The position numbers and the translations under genes are program-made. Positions 1 to 7,316 of a DNA stretch of 27,581 nt are shown in pieces (position 1 is the first letter of the stretch; every line of letters begins with the position of its first letter). Source of the DNA: Chthonomonas sp. UBA2387 (GTDB lineage Bacteria > Armatimonadota > Fimbriimonadia > Fimbriimonadales > Fimbriimonadaceae); NCBI GenBank assembly GCA_002343445.1, contig DDSP01000030.1:1-27581 (forward strand), read 5' to 3'. A model generated the notes under the pieces. The model was not told where the DNA came from. It searched no databases and worked only from the letters and a program-made list of their open reading frames with translations.

Positions 1-9
1 TATTAATGA

Positions 10-294
10 GACACTACACTAGCGCCTGGCAATTACCTCTTGGACGGAAGGTTGGCGCTCGGGTACCTGCGAGTCAAGGGAAGTTCTCTGGGCAAGTCGG
101 GCGATACCGGCTGGGTCTCGGGTTTCCTCCAAGGCCTTAGGGAGGGACTGGACGGTAAGGAGGAGTTGGTGACCGACCTCGCGGGCTTGATCTCCATGAC
201 GTCGTTGAGTTCCAACGAAATCGCGGCCATGCTGCGCGCCCTGGTCGAGGTCGGGCCGAGCGGCGTCAAGTTCCAGGTCGAGGCGCGCGGCTAG
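10..294 (+). pseudogene. C-terminal fragment of an LCP (LytR-CpsA-Psr)-like protein
   Basis: The reading frame is open from base 10 to a TAG at 292-294, with two in-frame stops (TAA, TGA) at 4-9. A TTG at 40 could serve as a start and would give 84 residues. The translation around bases 22-90 (APGNYLLDG, then ALGYLRVK, then a D and an FLQGL stretch) follows the C-terminal part of LCP phosphotransferases, which attach wall polymers to peptidoglycan and carry a DG..AL.Y.R.R......D..R..RQQ.FL pattern. The paired arginines expected in the second half are missing (DTGWVSGFLQ here). The family N-terminus with the catalytic arginines is absent, so this is either a decayed remnant or the end of a gene interrupted near the window edge. 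Its stop overlaps the stop of the converging kinase gene. The family call is my pattern match only. Confidence 0.35.
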
Positions 295-1496
295 CCGCGG
301 ACGACCACTTCGGGCTTGGGCTCGATCACCCGCTCTACGACCCGCGCTCCCTTCTGATCACCGCCTCCGCCCACCACGACCTCGGTGCGCTCGATCTCCA
401 GTCCAGGAGTTCCCGGGGTCAACACCGTACCTGGGGTGCGTCTCCGGACGGCTCGCGAGGTCGTGGGATAGGGGATGGTCTTGCTCTTGAGTTGGGTCAC
501 CAAACGCGTCTTCTGTCCCAGTTGCTCCGTTGGGTCGGTTTGTTGAGTTTGCCTCACCGACTTGGCGAGCAGACCCGTCCAGACAGGATCGAAGACGGGC
601 GTCGCGTAGGTGACAAAGAAGGCCCCGAGTGCGCAGACGACTGCCGCGGCGGCCTTTCGCGGCTTTCGCTCCCGCGTCACCTTCTGGACGACCGGTCTGG
701 GTGGGGTCTCTGCGGTGGGGCCGCTCCGCAGCTCGCGGATCATGGCGGCGGCGTCGGCGGGGCGGCGGTCGGGTTTCTTCTCCAACGCGCGTTCCACGGC
801 CCGGCGCGTGCGCTTCGAAACGCGGTCGGGCAGTTTCGGTACCGGACGGTCCGTGTGCATCCGAAGCACCACCAAAGGCGTCTCCGCCTTGAACGGCACG
901 TCCCCCGTCAGCATCTCGTAGAGCAGGATCCCCACGCTGTACAGGTCGCTCGAAGGGCCGGCCGTCTTGCCCTCCGCCTGCTCCGGGCTCATGTACGCCG
1001 GAGTGCCGATCATCGAACCCGTCCCCGAAAGCGCCGTCCCCGCGCTCGCACGGGCGATCCCGAAGTCCAGCAGCTTGGCCACCCCGCCCGGACACAGCCG
1101 CACGTTACCGGGCTTGATGTCCCGGTGGACGACGCCCTCCCGGTGAGCCGCCGAGAGCGCTTCCAGAACCTGGCAGGCCACCTCGACGGCCTCGGCTTCG
1201 GGAAGAGGGCCGCGCGCCAGGCGCTCGGCCAGCGATTCGCCCCCGAGCAGTTCCATCACCAGGTACGGCCGGCCGTCGTCCCAGCGGCCCGTGTCGGTCA
1301 CGCGGACGATGTTGGGGTGGTCCATCCGCGCGATCAGACGGGCCTCGCGCAAAAACCGCTCCACGGCCTCCGAGTCGTCCGCCAGATGCGCGTGCAGAAA
1401 CTTAACCGCCACGTCGCGGTGAAGACCCTGGTGGTGCGCCTTGTGCACCACCCCCATCCCGCCAGAACCGATCTTCTCGCCGAGAACGTAGTTCAA
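291..1496 (-). CDS. Membrane Ser/Thr protein kinase with extracytoplasmic G5-like tail (kinase A)
   Basis: A 401-residue Hanks-type kinase. Residues 1-260 hold the catalytic domain: glycine loop GSGGMG near 10-15, ATP lysine K32, helix-C glutamate E51, catalytic loop HRDIKPGN near 124-131, DFG near 144, and an activation segment with GTPAYMSPEQ. All key residues are intact. After a basic, proline-rich linker comes one membrane helix (about 282-300). The tail (about 332-401, TIPYPTTS..., TPGTPG, ending EVVVRG) has the look of a G5 domain, a family linked to binding N-acetylglucosamine or cell-wall sugars, so the protein may sense the wall as PASTA kinases do. The start is TTG at 1496, overlapping the TGA of the upstream TPR gene (TTGA), so translation is probably coupled. 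Bases 726-1493 are an inverted near-copy of the kinase-B gene. Kinase function is secure; the G5 call is moderately sure. Confidence 0.9.
   Translation of the reverse strand: MNYVLGEKIGSGGMGVVHKAHHQGLHRDVAVKFLHAHLADDSEAVERFLREARLIARMDHPNIVRVTDTGRWDDGRPYLVMELLGGESLAERLARGPLPEAEAVEVACQVLEALSAAHREGVVHRDIKPGNVRLCPGGVAKLLDFGIARASAGTALSGTGSMIGTPAYMSPEQAEGKTAGPSSDLYSVGILLYEMLTGDVPFKAETPLVVLRMHTDRPVPKLPDRVSKRTRRAVERALEKKPDRRPADAAAMIRELRSGPTAETPPRPVVQKVTRERKPRKAAAAVVCALGAFFVTYATPVFDPVWTGLLAKSVRQTQQTDPTEQLGQKTRLVTQLKSKTIPYPTTSRAVRRRTPGTVLTPGTPGLEIERTEVVVGGGGDQKGARVVERVIEPKPEVVVRG
726..1493 (-). repeat. Inverted repeat arm A (kinase domain)
   Basis: This 768-bp arm matches bases 5996-6763 on the opposite strand. 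Aligning the two by hand I count about 13 mismatches, roughly 98% identity, with no gaps; only three change an amino acid (S/A, E/D, K/Q). The homology begins at the second or third codon of each kinase gene and ends abruptly at the end of the kinase domain (RELR). The 4.5 kb between the arms is unique. Confidence 0.93.
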
Positions 1497-2749
1497 TCGA
1501 GCTTGACTCCGTTGTTCGCCGCTTCAGTGCGGACCGCTGCCGCCGATTCGGGTTTACCGTCTCGCTCGAACATTTGGATCAGCCGCTTGTAGCCGTGCGC
1601 GAACTTGGGGTTGATTCTCAGGGCCTCCCGCATCTTGGCCTCGGCCTCGACGGGCTTCTTGCGATGGATGGAAAGGAAGTTCCCATATTCGCACAGAGCC
1701 ATGATGTCCTTGGACAGTTCTAGGGACCGCAAGTAGGCGGCCTCGGCCGCGTCGTGGTCGCCCTTCCCTTCGAAAACATAGGCCAGATAGAGTCTGGCTG
1801 TGCCCGTTTCTTCGTGGCGAATGGACTCCCGCAACGCCTCCTCCGCGCGCCCCGATTCGCCGTTCCGATAGAGCACATAACCCAGTTCGTTGCGGTAAGC
1901 GGTCGAGGTTGAATCGTGGTTCGCGATCGCCTCCTCCAATTGGGCGATGGCTTCTTTGAACTTACCTTGATCTCGAAGCATCCTCGCGAGAGCCCAATGG
2001 GGGTTTCCCGTGTGATTCTCCATCTCGATCGCCCGAAGGTAGTGCGCCTCGGCTTTGGCCGGGTCGCTGGCGCGGTGCTGGTAGTAATCTCCAAGCCACT
2101 CAAGGACGTTGGGACTCTTGGGGTCGTGTTCCAGGGCGAGTTCGAACCACCGCTGGGCCTCGGTGACTCGGGCGGGGGCGAAGTAGAAGGCGATACCGAT
2201 CGAAAACGCACTTGCTTTAGGCGCGGGATGGGCAGCGGCGGCGACCAACGCGCGATCGGCTTCCGCCAACCGGTCGAGCCGGATGAGACACAGCGCCCGC
2301 AGGGTGTGCGCTTCGCAGAACTCCTCGCTTTGCCCGGTCAGTCGCTGGCGCAGCGCCTCGTCGAGCTTCGCCAGAGCCTCGCCATACGCTGCCGTGTGGT
2401 AATCCGACCATGCACCGGACAATCGAACGCGCACCTCGCCAAGCGTCTTCTCGCGCTCGAAGTCGTGCCCGCACTTGGAACAAAACCGGGACTTGGGGCC
2501 CCGAGTCCCACAGGTCGGACACTCGACCAACGCCGAGGGAGGGGGAGGAGGGGGCTCGCTCTTGGTTTGCTTGAGCGGCTTGCCGCAGGACGTGCAGAAC
2601 TTGCCCTGCGAAACCAACTTCTTGCACGAGGGGCAGGTCACCCTCTTGGTCTGCCCCTGAGCGAGGTCCATCATGGGTGCAACCTGGGGCGCGGGCGCGG
2701 CCGAGCCCTGAAGTCCGAGGAGCATCGCGGTGCCAAGAACCCAGATCAT
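1493..2749 (-). CDS. Exported double zinc-ribbon TPR protein
   Basis: 418 residues. A hydrophobic N-terminus (about 1-18, ending GSAAPAP) looks like a signal peptide or membrane anchor. Two zinc ribbons follow: Cys 39/42/52/55 and Cys 77/80/90/93, each of the C-x2-C...C-x2-C type, separated by a proline run. From about residue 110 to the end are repeated TPR-like helical pairs with the A...Y..A....P pattern (for example LEHDPKSPNVLEWLGDYYQ), a protein-protein interaction scaffold. It is the first gene of the leftward operon and overlaps the kinase-A start, so it probably feeds or scaffolds that kinase; this is inferred from position. Combining a secretion signal with this zinc-ribbon type, usually found in cytoplasmic proteins, is odd. 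The downstream beta-propeller protein at 7317 shares the same N-terminal module. No enzymatic function is evident. Confidence 0.8.
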   Translation of the reverse strand: MIWVLGTAMLLGLQGSAAPAPQVAPMMDLAQGQTKRVTCPSCKKLVSQGKFCTSCGKPLKQTKSEPPPPPPSALVECPTCGTRGPKSRFCSKCGHDFEREKTLGEVRVRLSGAWSDYHTAAYGEALAKLDEALRQRLTGQSEEFCEAHTLRALCLIRLDRLAEADRALVAAAAHPAPKASAFSIGIAFYFAPARVTEAQRWFELALEHDPKSPNVLEWLGDYYQHRASDPAKAEAHYLRAIEMENHTGNPHWALARMLRDQGKFKEAIAQLEEAIANHDSTSTAYRNELGYVLYRNGESGRAEEALRESIRHEETGTARLYLAYVFEGKGDHDAAEAAYLRSLELSKDIMALCEYGNFLSIHRKKPVEAEAKMREALRINPKFAHGYKRLIQMFERDGKPESAAAVRTEAANNGVKLD

Positions 2750-2757
2750 GGACTCTT

Positions 2758-2786
2758 AGGATACAACTTCGGGTGCAGGAACACAA
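2758..2786 (-). promoter_or_regulatory. Sigma-70-type promoter for the TPR/kinase-A operon
   Basis: On the minus strand a -35 box TTGTGT (2786-2781) is separated by 17 nt from a -10 box TATCCT (2763-2758). Only 8 nt lie between the -10 box and the ATG at 2749, so transcription should begin at or next to the start codon, giving a leaderless mRNA. No Shine-Dalgarno sequence could fit. Confidence 0.6.
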
Positions 2787-2822
2787 CCCAATCCGTCGTA
2801 TTCAGTTCTCCGTCACGTTTGG

Positions 2823-4367
2823 ATGGTGATCATGAGGACCACAATCGGCATCCCAAAGTCGTTCCTTGGAGTGCTCGTCCTGCTCGGCTTGGCGAGTTCG
2901 ACGCTGACGCAAGCGGCTCCCGAGACTTCCAAGATGAGGGTCCAGCCCCAACGCCAAGACAACGTGCTGCACGTTTACGTTTCTCCCTACCAAGAGGGCC
3001 GATTTCTGAGCGGCATTCCGCGGGAGCGGTTTCAGGTCGCCATCAACGGCCAACCTGCCGAGATCGTCGCTTTTTCGGACGAGGGCTTCAACAAGCACCG
3101 AAAGTTCGCGGCGGTGATCGTTCTGGACGTGCAACGCGACGACGCGTTCGAGGCGCGGAAGCAACTCGCCGCAGGGATCGCGCACATGACGTCGGCGAAA
3201 GACTACGAGATGGTCCACCTGATTCTTGCCGCGCCCTCCGGAATGCGGGCGGGCGGCGAGTGGACAAACGCTCTGACCGCGGCCCAGGCGATCCGCGCCG
3301 TGCAACCCGAAACGGGAACCGAGAGCCAGGTCATCGAGGCGACGGGTGCCGCCCTGAGCCGAGCCTACGAATTGGACAAGTTTCGACCATCCATATTTGT
3401 GATTTCCGGTCCATCGAGTCGTGCGGGGTCCATTTCACGCCGCGGAGCCGATGACGCTGTACCGATCTATCTCTTCCAGTCGGGCAACGCGTCCAACGCG
3501 CTACTCGAGACTCAAGCCACGTCCTCCCGTGGCGCAAACCGCCCAACGCCGAGCGAAAGCGAAGTGGATTCGATATCCCGAGAGATCGTGACCGAGGCCC
3601 GAAAGCGACTCTCCGACCAATATGTGTTTGCGGTCAAGGCTGCCGGGGGGATCCCGTTCTACTACAAGGTGACCGTGACGTACCCGACGGGGAACGGCAT
3701 GGAAACCATCACCGACGAGTCTATTCCCCGTTGGATGGTGCTCACCCCAGCCATCTCCTTGGTGGCCCTGATCGTCCTTGGTTCGATCATGTTCGCGAGC
3801 TACCGACGCGTGCTCGGCAAGTTGAAGTCGGGTTCGCTCGACCTGTCGCAGCCCATCCCGGAACAACTACACCCCGGTGTGACGCACGGCCTTAGCGAGA
3901 AGATCCAGTTGGCAGCGGACCGGGTCACTGTCCGGCTGATGAGGATGGACTCGGCGCCGATGACCACACCCAACGCCGGCCAAGACGAGCCCACGAAAAC
4001 CAGCGACGACGAAGCCACGGTTGCCCGCGCACCAGCCCAAAGCACCTTTACTGTAGTGGGCGAGATCGCTCCGGGGCAACCGATCCGATGCGAGGTCAAA
4101 GAATCCGTCACGGTTGGTCGCGGCTCGTGCGACTTGGTATTGCCCGACCAGTCGGTCTCTCGCAAGCACGGGCGCTTGTACCTGGAATCCGGGCTGCCGA
4201 TGGTCGAGGACACGGGCAGCACCAACGGCACGCGGGTGAATGGAACCGGAGTCACCGGACCGACGCGTTTGAAGAACGGCGACGTCGTGGAGTTCGGCGA
4301 CATTCGGCTCACGGTAGAGTTGGGTGGTCAGCCACCTGTGGGTCCGAGCGACACCGTCCGGAGGTAG
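2823..4367 (+). CDS. VWA-like membrane protein with C-terminal FHA domain
   Basis: 514 residues. A signal peptide spans about 1-32. A region of about 85-225 has a von Willebrand A-like pattern: a hydrophobic strand AAVIVLDV, a helical stretch, then RPSIFVISG. The MIDAS metal motif DxSxS is absent (DVQRD), so it probably does not bind metal in the usual way. One membrane helix lies at 304-328. The C-terminal FHA domain (about 418-500) has the phosphothreonine-binding signature: GR at 433-434, S446-R447-K448-H449, and TGSTNGTRVNG at 464-474. The topology puts the VWA part outside and the FHA part in the cytoplasm, where it can dock phosphorylated kinase. Thr399 in a DEATVAR stretch before the FHA is a possible phosphosite (inference). 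It is first in the rightward operon, with the next gene only 2 nt away. An ATG at 2832 is an equally good start. Confidence 0.8.
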   Translation: MVIMRTTIGIPKSFLGVLVLLGLASSTLTQAAPETSKMRVQPQRQDNVLHVYVSPYQEGRFLSGIPRERFQVAINGQPAEIVAFSDEGFNKHRKFAAVIVLDVQRDDAFEARKQLAAGIAHMTSAKDYEMVHLILAAPSGMRAGGEWTNALTAAQAIRAVQPETGTESQVIEATGAALSRAYELDKFRPSIFVISGPSSRAGSISRRGADDAVPIYLFQSGNASNALLETQATSSRGANRPTPSESEVDSISREIVTEARKRLSDQYVFAVKAAGGIPFYYKVTVTYPTGNGMETITDESIPRWMVLTPAISLVALIVLGSIMFASYRRVLGKLKSGSLDLSQPIPEQLHPGVTHGLSEKIQLAADRVTVRLMRMDSAPMTTPNAGQDEPTKTSDDEATVARAPAQSTFTVVGEIAPGQPIRCEVKESVTVGRGSCDLVLPDQSVSRKHGRLYLESGLPMVEDTGSTNGTRVNGTGVTGPTRLKNGDVVEFGDIRLTVELGGQPPVGPSDTVRR

Positions 4368-4369
4368 CG

Positions 4370-5251
4370 ATGCCCAAGAGCGAAACCCAGTTCAAACCGC
4401 CGAGATTCCGCGACTTCGACCCTGACGACCGGCCCAGGGCGCACGAGTGGGTCCGGGTGAGCGGCATTCCGGTACCTGCCGCCAAGGCGCGACCGAGTCG
4501 TGTGGGGCTCATCGCCGCCGTCGTCGTTGGGCTTGCGGCGATCGTGGCCGCTGGGGTTTTGCTGCGCCCCAAGCCTGCGGGCGTTCCAACAACGCCAACA
4601 AACGTGACCGACTACGCGCTCGACGCCGAGTCCGAGGGAACCGTTTACGACGGCACCACGACCCAGCTCAAGCTCAAAGGCAAACTCTTGGCCAAGGGCG
4701 GCACGTTCGACGCCCAACCAACTCACCGCATTGACATGTTGGGCTCGAACGCGGCAACCGGCAAGGTCGAGTGGACGAAGCTGAGGGACGACCTGTACGC
4801 GTTTGAAGCGACTTGCGCCCCTCCCGTCGACAAGAAGGACGCCGTCGCCAACCTCGACTTGGAGTTCGCCATCGCTACCCAGAAGCACTCGGCCTCGTTC
4901 TCGCACCAGTGGACGTTCAAGGAGGCCGCGACCGAGGTCGAGAAGACGCAGACCGTCAAGATCAAAACCGAGCAACGCCGTCCGAACACAACCTTCAAGC
5001 CGTCCGTGCCCGGCAAGAGCACCGAGGTTCAAGGTTCGACCTCACCCAAAGTCAGCACTCCGGCCGAGGAACAGAGGCGACTGGCTGCCGAAAGGGAAGC
5101 CATTTTTGATCGGCAGGCGCAGGAAATGCGGGAGAAGGACAGGGAGAACGAGGCAAAGGCAAAGCAGCAGCCATCCAAGCCCCCCGTCGAGCCGCCCAAG
5201 GCGAACCCGCCGACCAATGCGACCGGAGGCGCGAACCCCAATGGGCTTTGA
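4370..5251 (+). CDS. Single-pass membrane protein of the kinase/phosphatase operon
   Basis: 293 residues; I do not recognise the family. The start is ATG 4370, two nt after the preceding stop, with GGAGG at 4360-4364 as ribosome binding site. The N-terminal 43 residues are polar and would be cytoplasmic. One helix lies at about 45-66. The rest is predicted extracytoplasmic: a beta-rich stretch at about 75-205 that could be an immunoglobulin-like fold, then a charged, probably coiled-coil region (about 225-262, EEQRRLAAEREAIFD), then a Pro/Asn-rich end. Being translated between an FHA protein and a PP2C phosphatase suggests it is a partner or substrate of kinase B, but nothing in the sequence proves that. 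Confidence 0.75.
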   Translation: MPKSETQFKPPRFRDFDPDDRPRAHEWVRVSGIPVPAAKARPSRVGLIAAVVVGLAAIVAAGVLLRPKPAGVPTTPTNVTDYALDAESEGTVYDGTTTQLKLKGKLLAKGGTFDAQPTHRIDMLGSNAATGKVEWTKLRDDLYAFEATCAPPVDKKDAVANLDLEFAIATQKHSASFSHQWTFKEAATEVEKTQTVKIKTEQRRPNTTFKPSVPGKSTEVQGSTSPKVSTPAEEQRRLAAEREAIFDRQAQEMREKDRENEAKAKQQPSKPPVEPPKANPPTNATGGANPNGL

Positions 5252-5993
5252 TCTAGCCTGCCACGTCGCCACCAGCCAAGGGCGAAGCGCCAAACCCAAC
5301 ATGGATCGGGCGGGCTTCACGCGACGTCCCACCGGCGAGGCGCTCTTGGTCGTTGCCGACGGCATGGGCGGACACGCCGACGGCGCAACCGCCGCCGAGA
5401 TCGCCGTCTCCACACTGATCGAATCCTTCGAACAGGCCCGAACCCCGTGGGGCGCTTGGCTCAAGGAGACGATCTTCCGAGCGCACGAGACCATCGTCGA
5501 GCGGACGACCAACCCCGAGGCGGCCATGGGAAGCACGGTCGTGGCCGTCGTGCTCGACCAGACGCGCGCCATCGTCGCCCATCTGGGAGACTCGCGGGCC
5601 CTGCTCGTCCGCGGCGACTTCGTCTATCGGCTGACCTCCGACCACCTGGCGATCGTCGAGCCTTCGGCCGAACACGACTTCGAGGCCCTGGTTGAAGAGA
5701 ACCGGGCGAAAGGCCACCACCTGGCGCACATCCTCTCGCGCTGCTTGGGCGCCGGGATGGAACTCGTCGCGGACCAAGTGGCGATCCACGAAGTCGAGCG
5801 GTTAGATGGCGACGTGTTCCTGCTCTACTCCGACGGCGTCAGCGAATTCGTCGACGAACAGCGGATGCACGCGATTCTGCACGCGGCGCGCTTAGACCCG
5901 AGAGCCACGGCGGACACCATCGTCGCCGACGCGATCGAACGCGGCAGCCGCGATCATTCGACGGTCCTGGTGGCCGTCGCGAGGGAAGGATGA
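5241..5993 (+). CDS. PP2C-family protein serine/threonine phosphatase
   Basis: 250 residues, the usual size of a minimal bacterial PP2C. Metal-binding and catalytic motifs are in order: N-x-D at 20-22, ADGMGGH at 39-45 with the key D40, G97-S-T, HLGDSR at 114-119, TSDH at 132-135, LYSDGVSE with D198, and RDHST at 237-241 (usually RDNxT; the Asn is His here, while the metal-ligand Asp is kept). There is no signal or membrane segment, so it acts in the cytoplasm and should reverse phosphorylation by the neighbouring kinases. Start ATG 5241 overlaps the upstream gene by 11 nt, with GGAGG at 5225-5229. Its TGA overlaps the kinase-B ATG (ATGA), so phosphatase and kinase are translationally coupled. 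Confidence 0.92.
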   Translation: MGFDLACHVATSQGRSAKPNMDRAGFTRRPTGEALLVVADGMGGHADGATAAEIAVSTLIESFEQARTPWGAWLKETIFRAHETIVERTTNPEAAMGSTVVAVVLDQTRAIVAHLGDSRALLVRGDFVYRLTSDHLAIVEPSAEHDFEALVEENRAKGHHLAHILSRCLGAGMELVADQVAIHEVERLDGDVFLLYSDGVSEFVDEQRMHAILHAARLDPRATADTIVADAIERGSRDHSTVLVAVAREG

Positions 5994-7273
5994 ACAACTA
6001 CGTTCTCGGCGAGAAGATCGGTTCTGGCGGGATGGGGGTGGTGCACAAGGCGCACCACCAGGGTCTTCACCGCGACGTGGCGGTGAAGTTTCTTCACGCG
6101 CATCTGGCGGACGACGCGGAGGCCGTGGAGCGGTTTTTGCGCGAGGCCCGTCTGATCGCGCGGATGGACCACCCCAACATCGTGCGCGTGACCGACACGG
6201 GCCGCTGGGACGACGGCCGGCCGTACCTGGTGATGGAACTGCTCGGTGGCGAATCGCTGGCCGAGCGCCTGGCGCGCGGCCCTCTTCCCGAAGCCGAGGC
6301 CGTCGAGGTGGCCTGCCAGGTTCTGGAAGCGCTCTCGGCGGCTCACCGGGAGGGTGTCGTCCACCGGGACATCAAGCCCGGGAACGTGCGGCTGTGTCCG
6401 GGCGGGGTGGCCAAGCTGCTGGACTTCGGGATCGCTCGGGCGAGCGCGGGGACGGCGCTTTCGGGGACGGGTTCGATGATCGGCACTCCGGCGTACATGA
6501 GCCCGGAGCAGGCCGAGGGCAAGACGGCCGGCCCTTCGAGCGACCTGTACAGCGTGGGGATCCTGCTCTACGAGATGCTGACGGGGGACGTGCCGTTCAA
6601 GGCGGACACGCCTTTGGTGGTGCTTCGGATGCACACGGACCGTCCGGTACCGAAACTGCCCGACCGCGTTTCGCAGCGCACGCGCCGGGCCGTGGAACGC
6701 GCGTTGGAGAAGAAACCCGACCGCCGCCCCGCCGACGCCGCCGCCATGATCCGCGAGTTGCGGGAGGGCGCCGGCGCGACGCCCGTGCCTTCCTCGTCCG
6801 GCGCGAAGACGCCCAAGCCCGCCGCCCCGGCCACGCCCTTCCCCGTTGCGCCGGCTCCCGCCAAGCGGAGCCCGGTCGGGGCGTTGCTGGCCGTCGCCGT
6901 CGTCGGCCTGGGAAGCCTGTGCTGGTTCAACCCGATGATGCGGACGCTGGTGGGCCTGCCTCCGTTGGCGGCGGCGCAGACAAGGACCGAGGTCGTTGAA
7001 GAAGACGTACCGTACACGACCGAGAAGCGTTATGACGACCTCATGAAGGATGGCGAGTCGCGCGTCGAGCGCCCCGGAACGCTCGGCAGAGCCCGCGTGA
7101 CCTACGAAGTGAGCGCGGAGGAACGGCGAGAGGTCGGCCGCGAGACGCTCAGCGAGCCTGTTTCCGAAATCGTCGTGAGTTCTCCTTTGGACAAACAGTG
7201 TCCTTTGTGCGGCACTTGGACCGTCAGCAACGCAAACAACTGCCAGAACTCGCGGTGCGACTACAAGTGGTGA
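5990..7273 (+). CDS. Membrane Ser/Thr protein kinase with G5 domain and zinc-ribbon tail (kinase B)
   Basis: 427 residues. The kinase domain (1-260) is almost identical to kinase A: glycine loop GSGGMG 11-16, K33, E52, HRDIKPGN 125-132, DFG 145-147, GTPAYMSPEQ 165-174. A Pro/Ala-rich linker leads to one membrane helix at about 295-313. Residues about 331-397 fit a G5 domain well (EVVEEDVPYTTEKRYD, a GESRVERPGTLGRARVTYEV-type core, SEPVSEIVV), suggesting binding of wall amino sugars outside the membrane. The protein ends in a small zinc-ribbon-like motif, Cys 404/407 and 418/423, which kinase A lacks. It is last in the VWA-FHA/membrane protein/PP2C operon, overlapping the phosphatase by 4 nt. 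It most likely phosphorylates the FHA proteins nearby, in balance with the PP2C (inference from context). Confidence 0.92.
   Translation: MNNYVLGEKIGSGGMGVVHKAHHQGLHRDVAVKFLHAHLADDAEAVERFLREARLIARMDHPNIVRVTDTGRWDDGRPYLVMELLGGESLAERLARGPLPEAEAVEVACQVLEALSAAHREGVVHRDIKPGNVRLCPGGVAKLLDFGIARASAGTALSGTGSMIGTPAYMSPEQAEGKTAGPSSDLYSVGILLYEMLTGDVPFKADTPLVVLRMHTDRPVPKLPDRVSQRTRRAVERALEKKPDRRPADAAAMIRELREGAGATPVPSSSGAKTPKPAAPATPFPVAPAPAKRSPVGALLAVAVVGLGSLCWFNPMMRTLVGLPPLAAAQTRTEVVEEDVPYTTEKRYDDLMKDGESRVERPGTLGRARVTYEVSAEERREVGRETLSEPVSEIVVSSPLDKQCPLCGTWTVSNANNCQNSRCDYKW
5996..6763 (+). repeat. Inverted repeat arm B (kinase domain)
   Basis: Partner of 726-1493 on the opposite strand. Both arms are exactly the kinase-domain codons; the start codons, membrane helices and tails lie outside. 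Heads point away from each other, so homologous recombination between the arms inverts 1494-5995 and exchanges the tails. Confidence 0.93.
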
Positions 7274-7280
7274 GTCGCTG

Positions 7281-7310
7281 TTGGCAGCGTCGTCCACCCC
7301 GCGCTAGAAT
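7281..7310 (+). promoter_or_regulatory. Promoter of the zinc-ribbon/beta-propeller gene
   Basis: A -35 box TTGGCA (7281-7286), 18-nt spacer and -10 box TAGAAT (7305-7310) lie in the 43-nt gap after kinase B. The ATG at 7317 follows the -10 box by only 6 nt, so the mRNA is probably leaderless. Confidence 0.6.
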
Positions 7311-7316
7311 AGCGGA

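Noticed and set aside
492..1592. Long open frame antisense to kinase A (and the matching one at 5954-7297 antisense to kinase B)
   Set aside because: It mirrors the kinase coding strand in GC-rich DNA and its translation is Arg/His-rich and low in structure; the kinase frame has all catalytic motifs. The two antisense frames look alike only because the DNA is an inverted repeat.
4088..4369. Upstream extension of the membrane protein gene at 4370
   Set aside because: It lies inside the FHA coding region of the previous gene. ATG 4370 follows GGAGG and the previous stop, so the extension is not translated.
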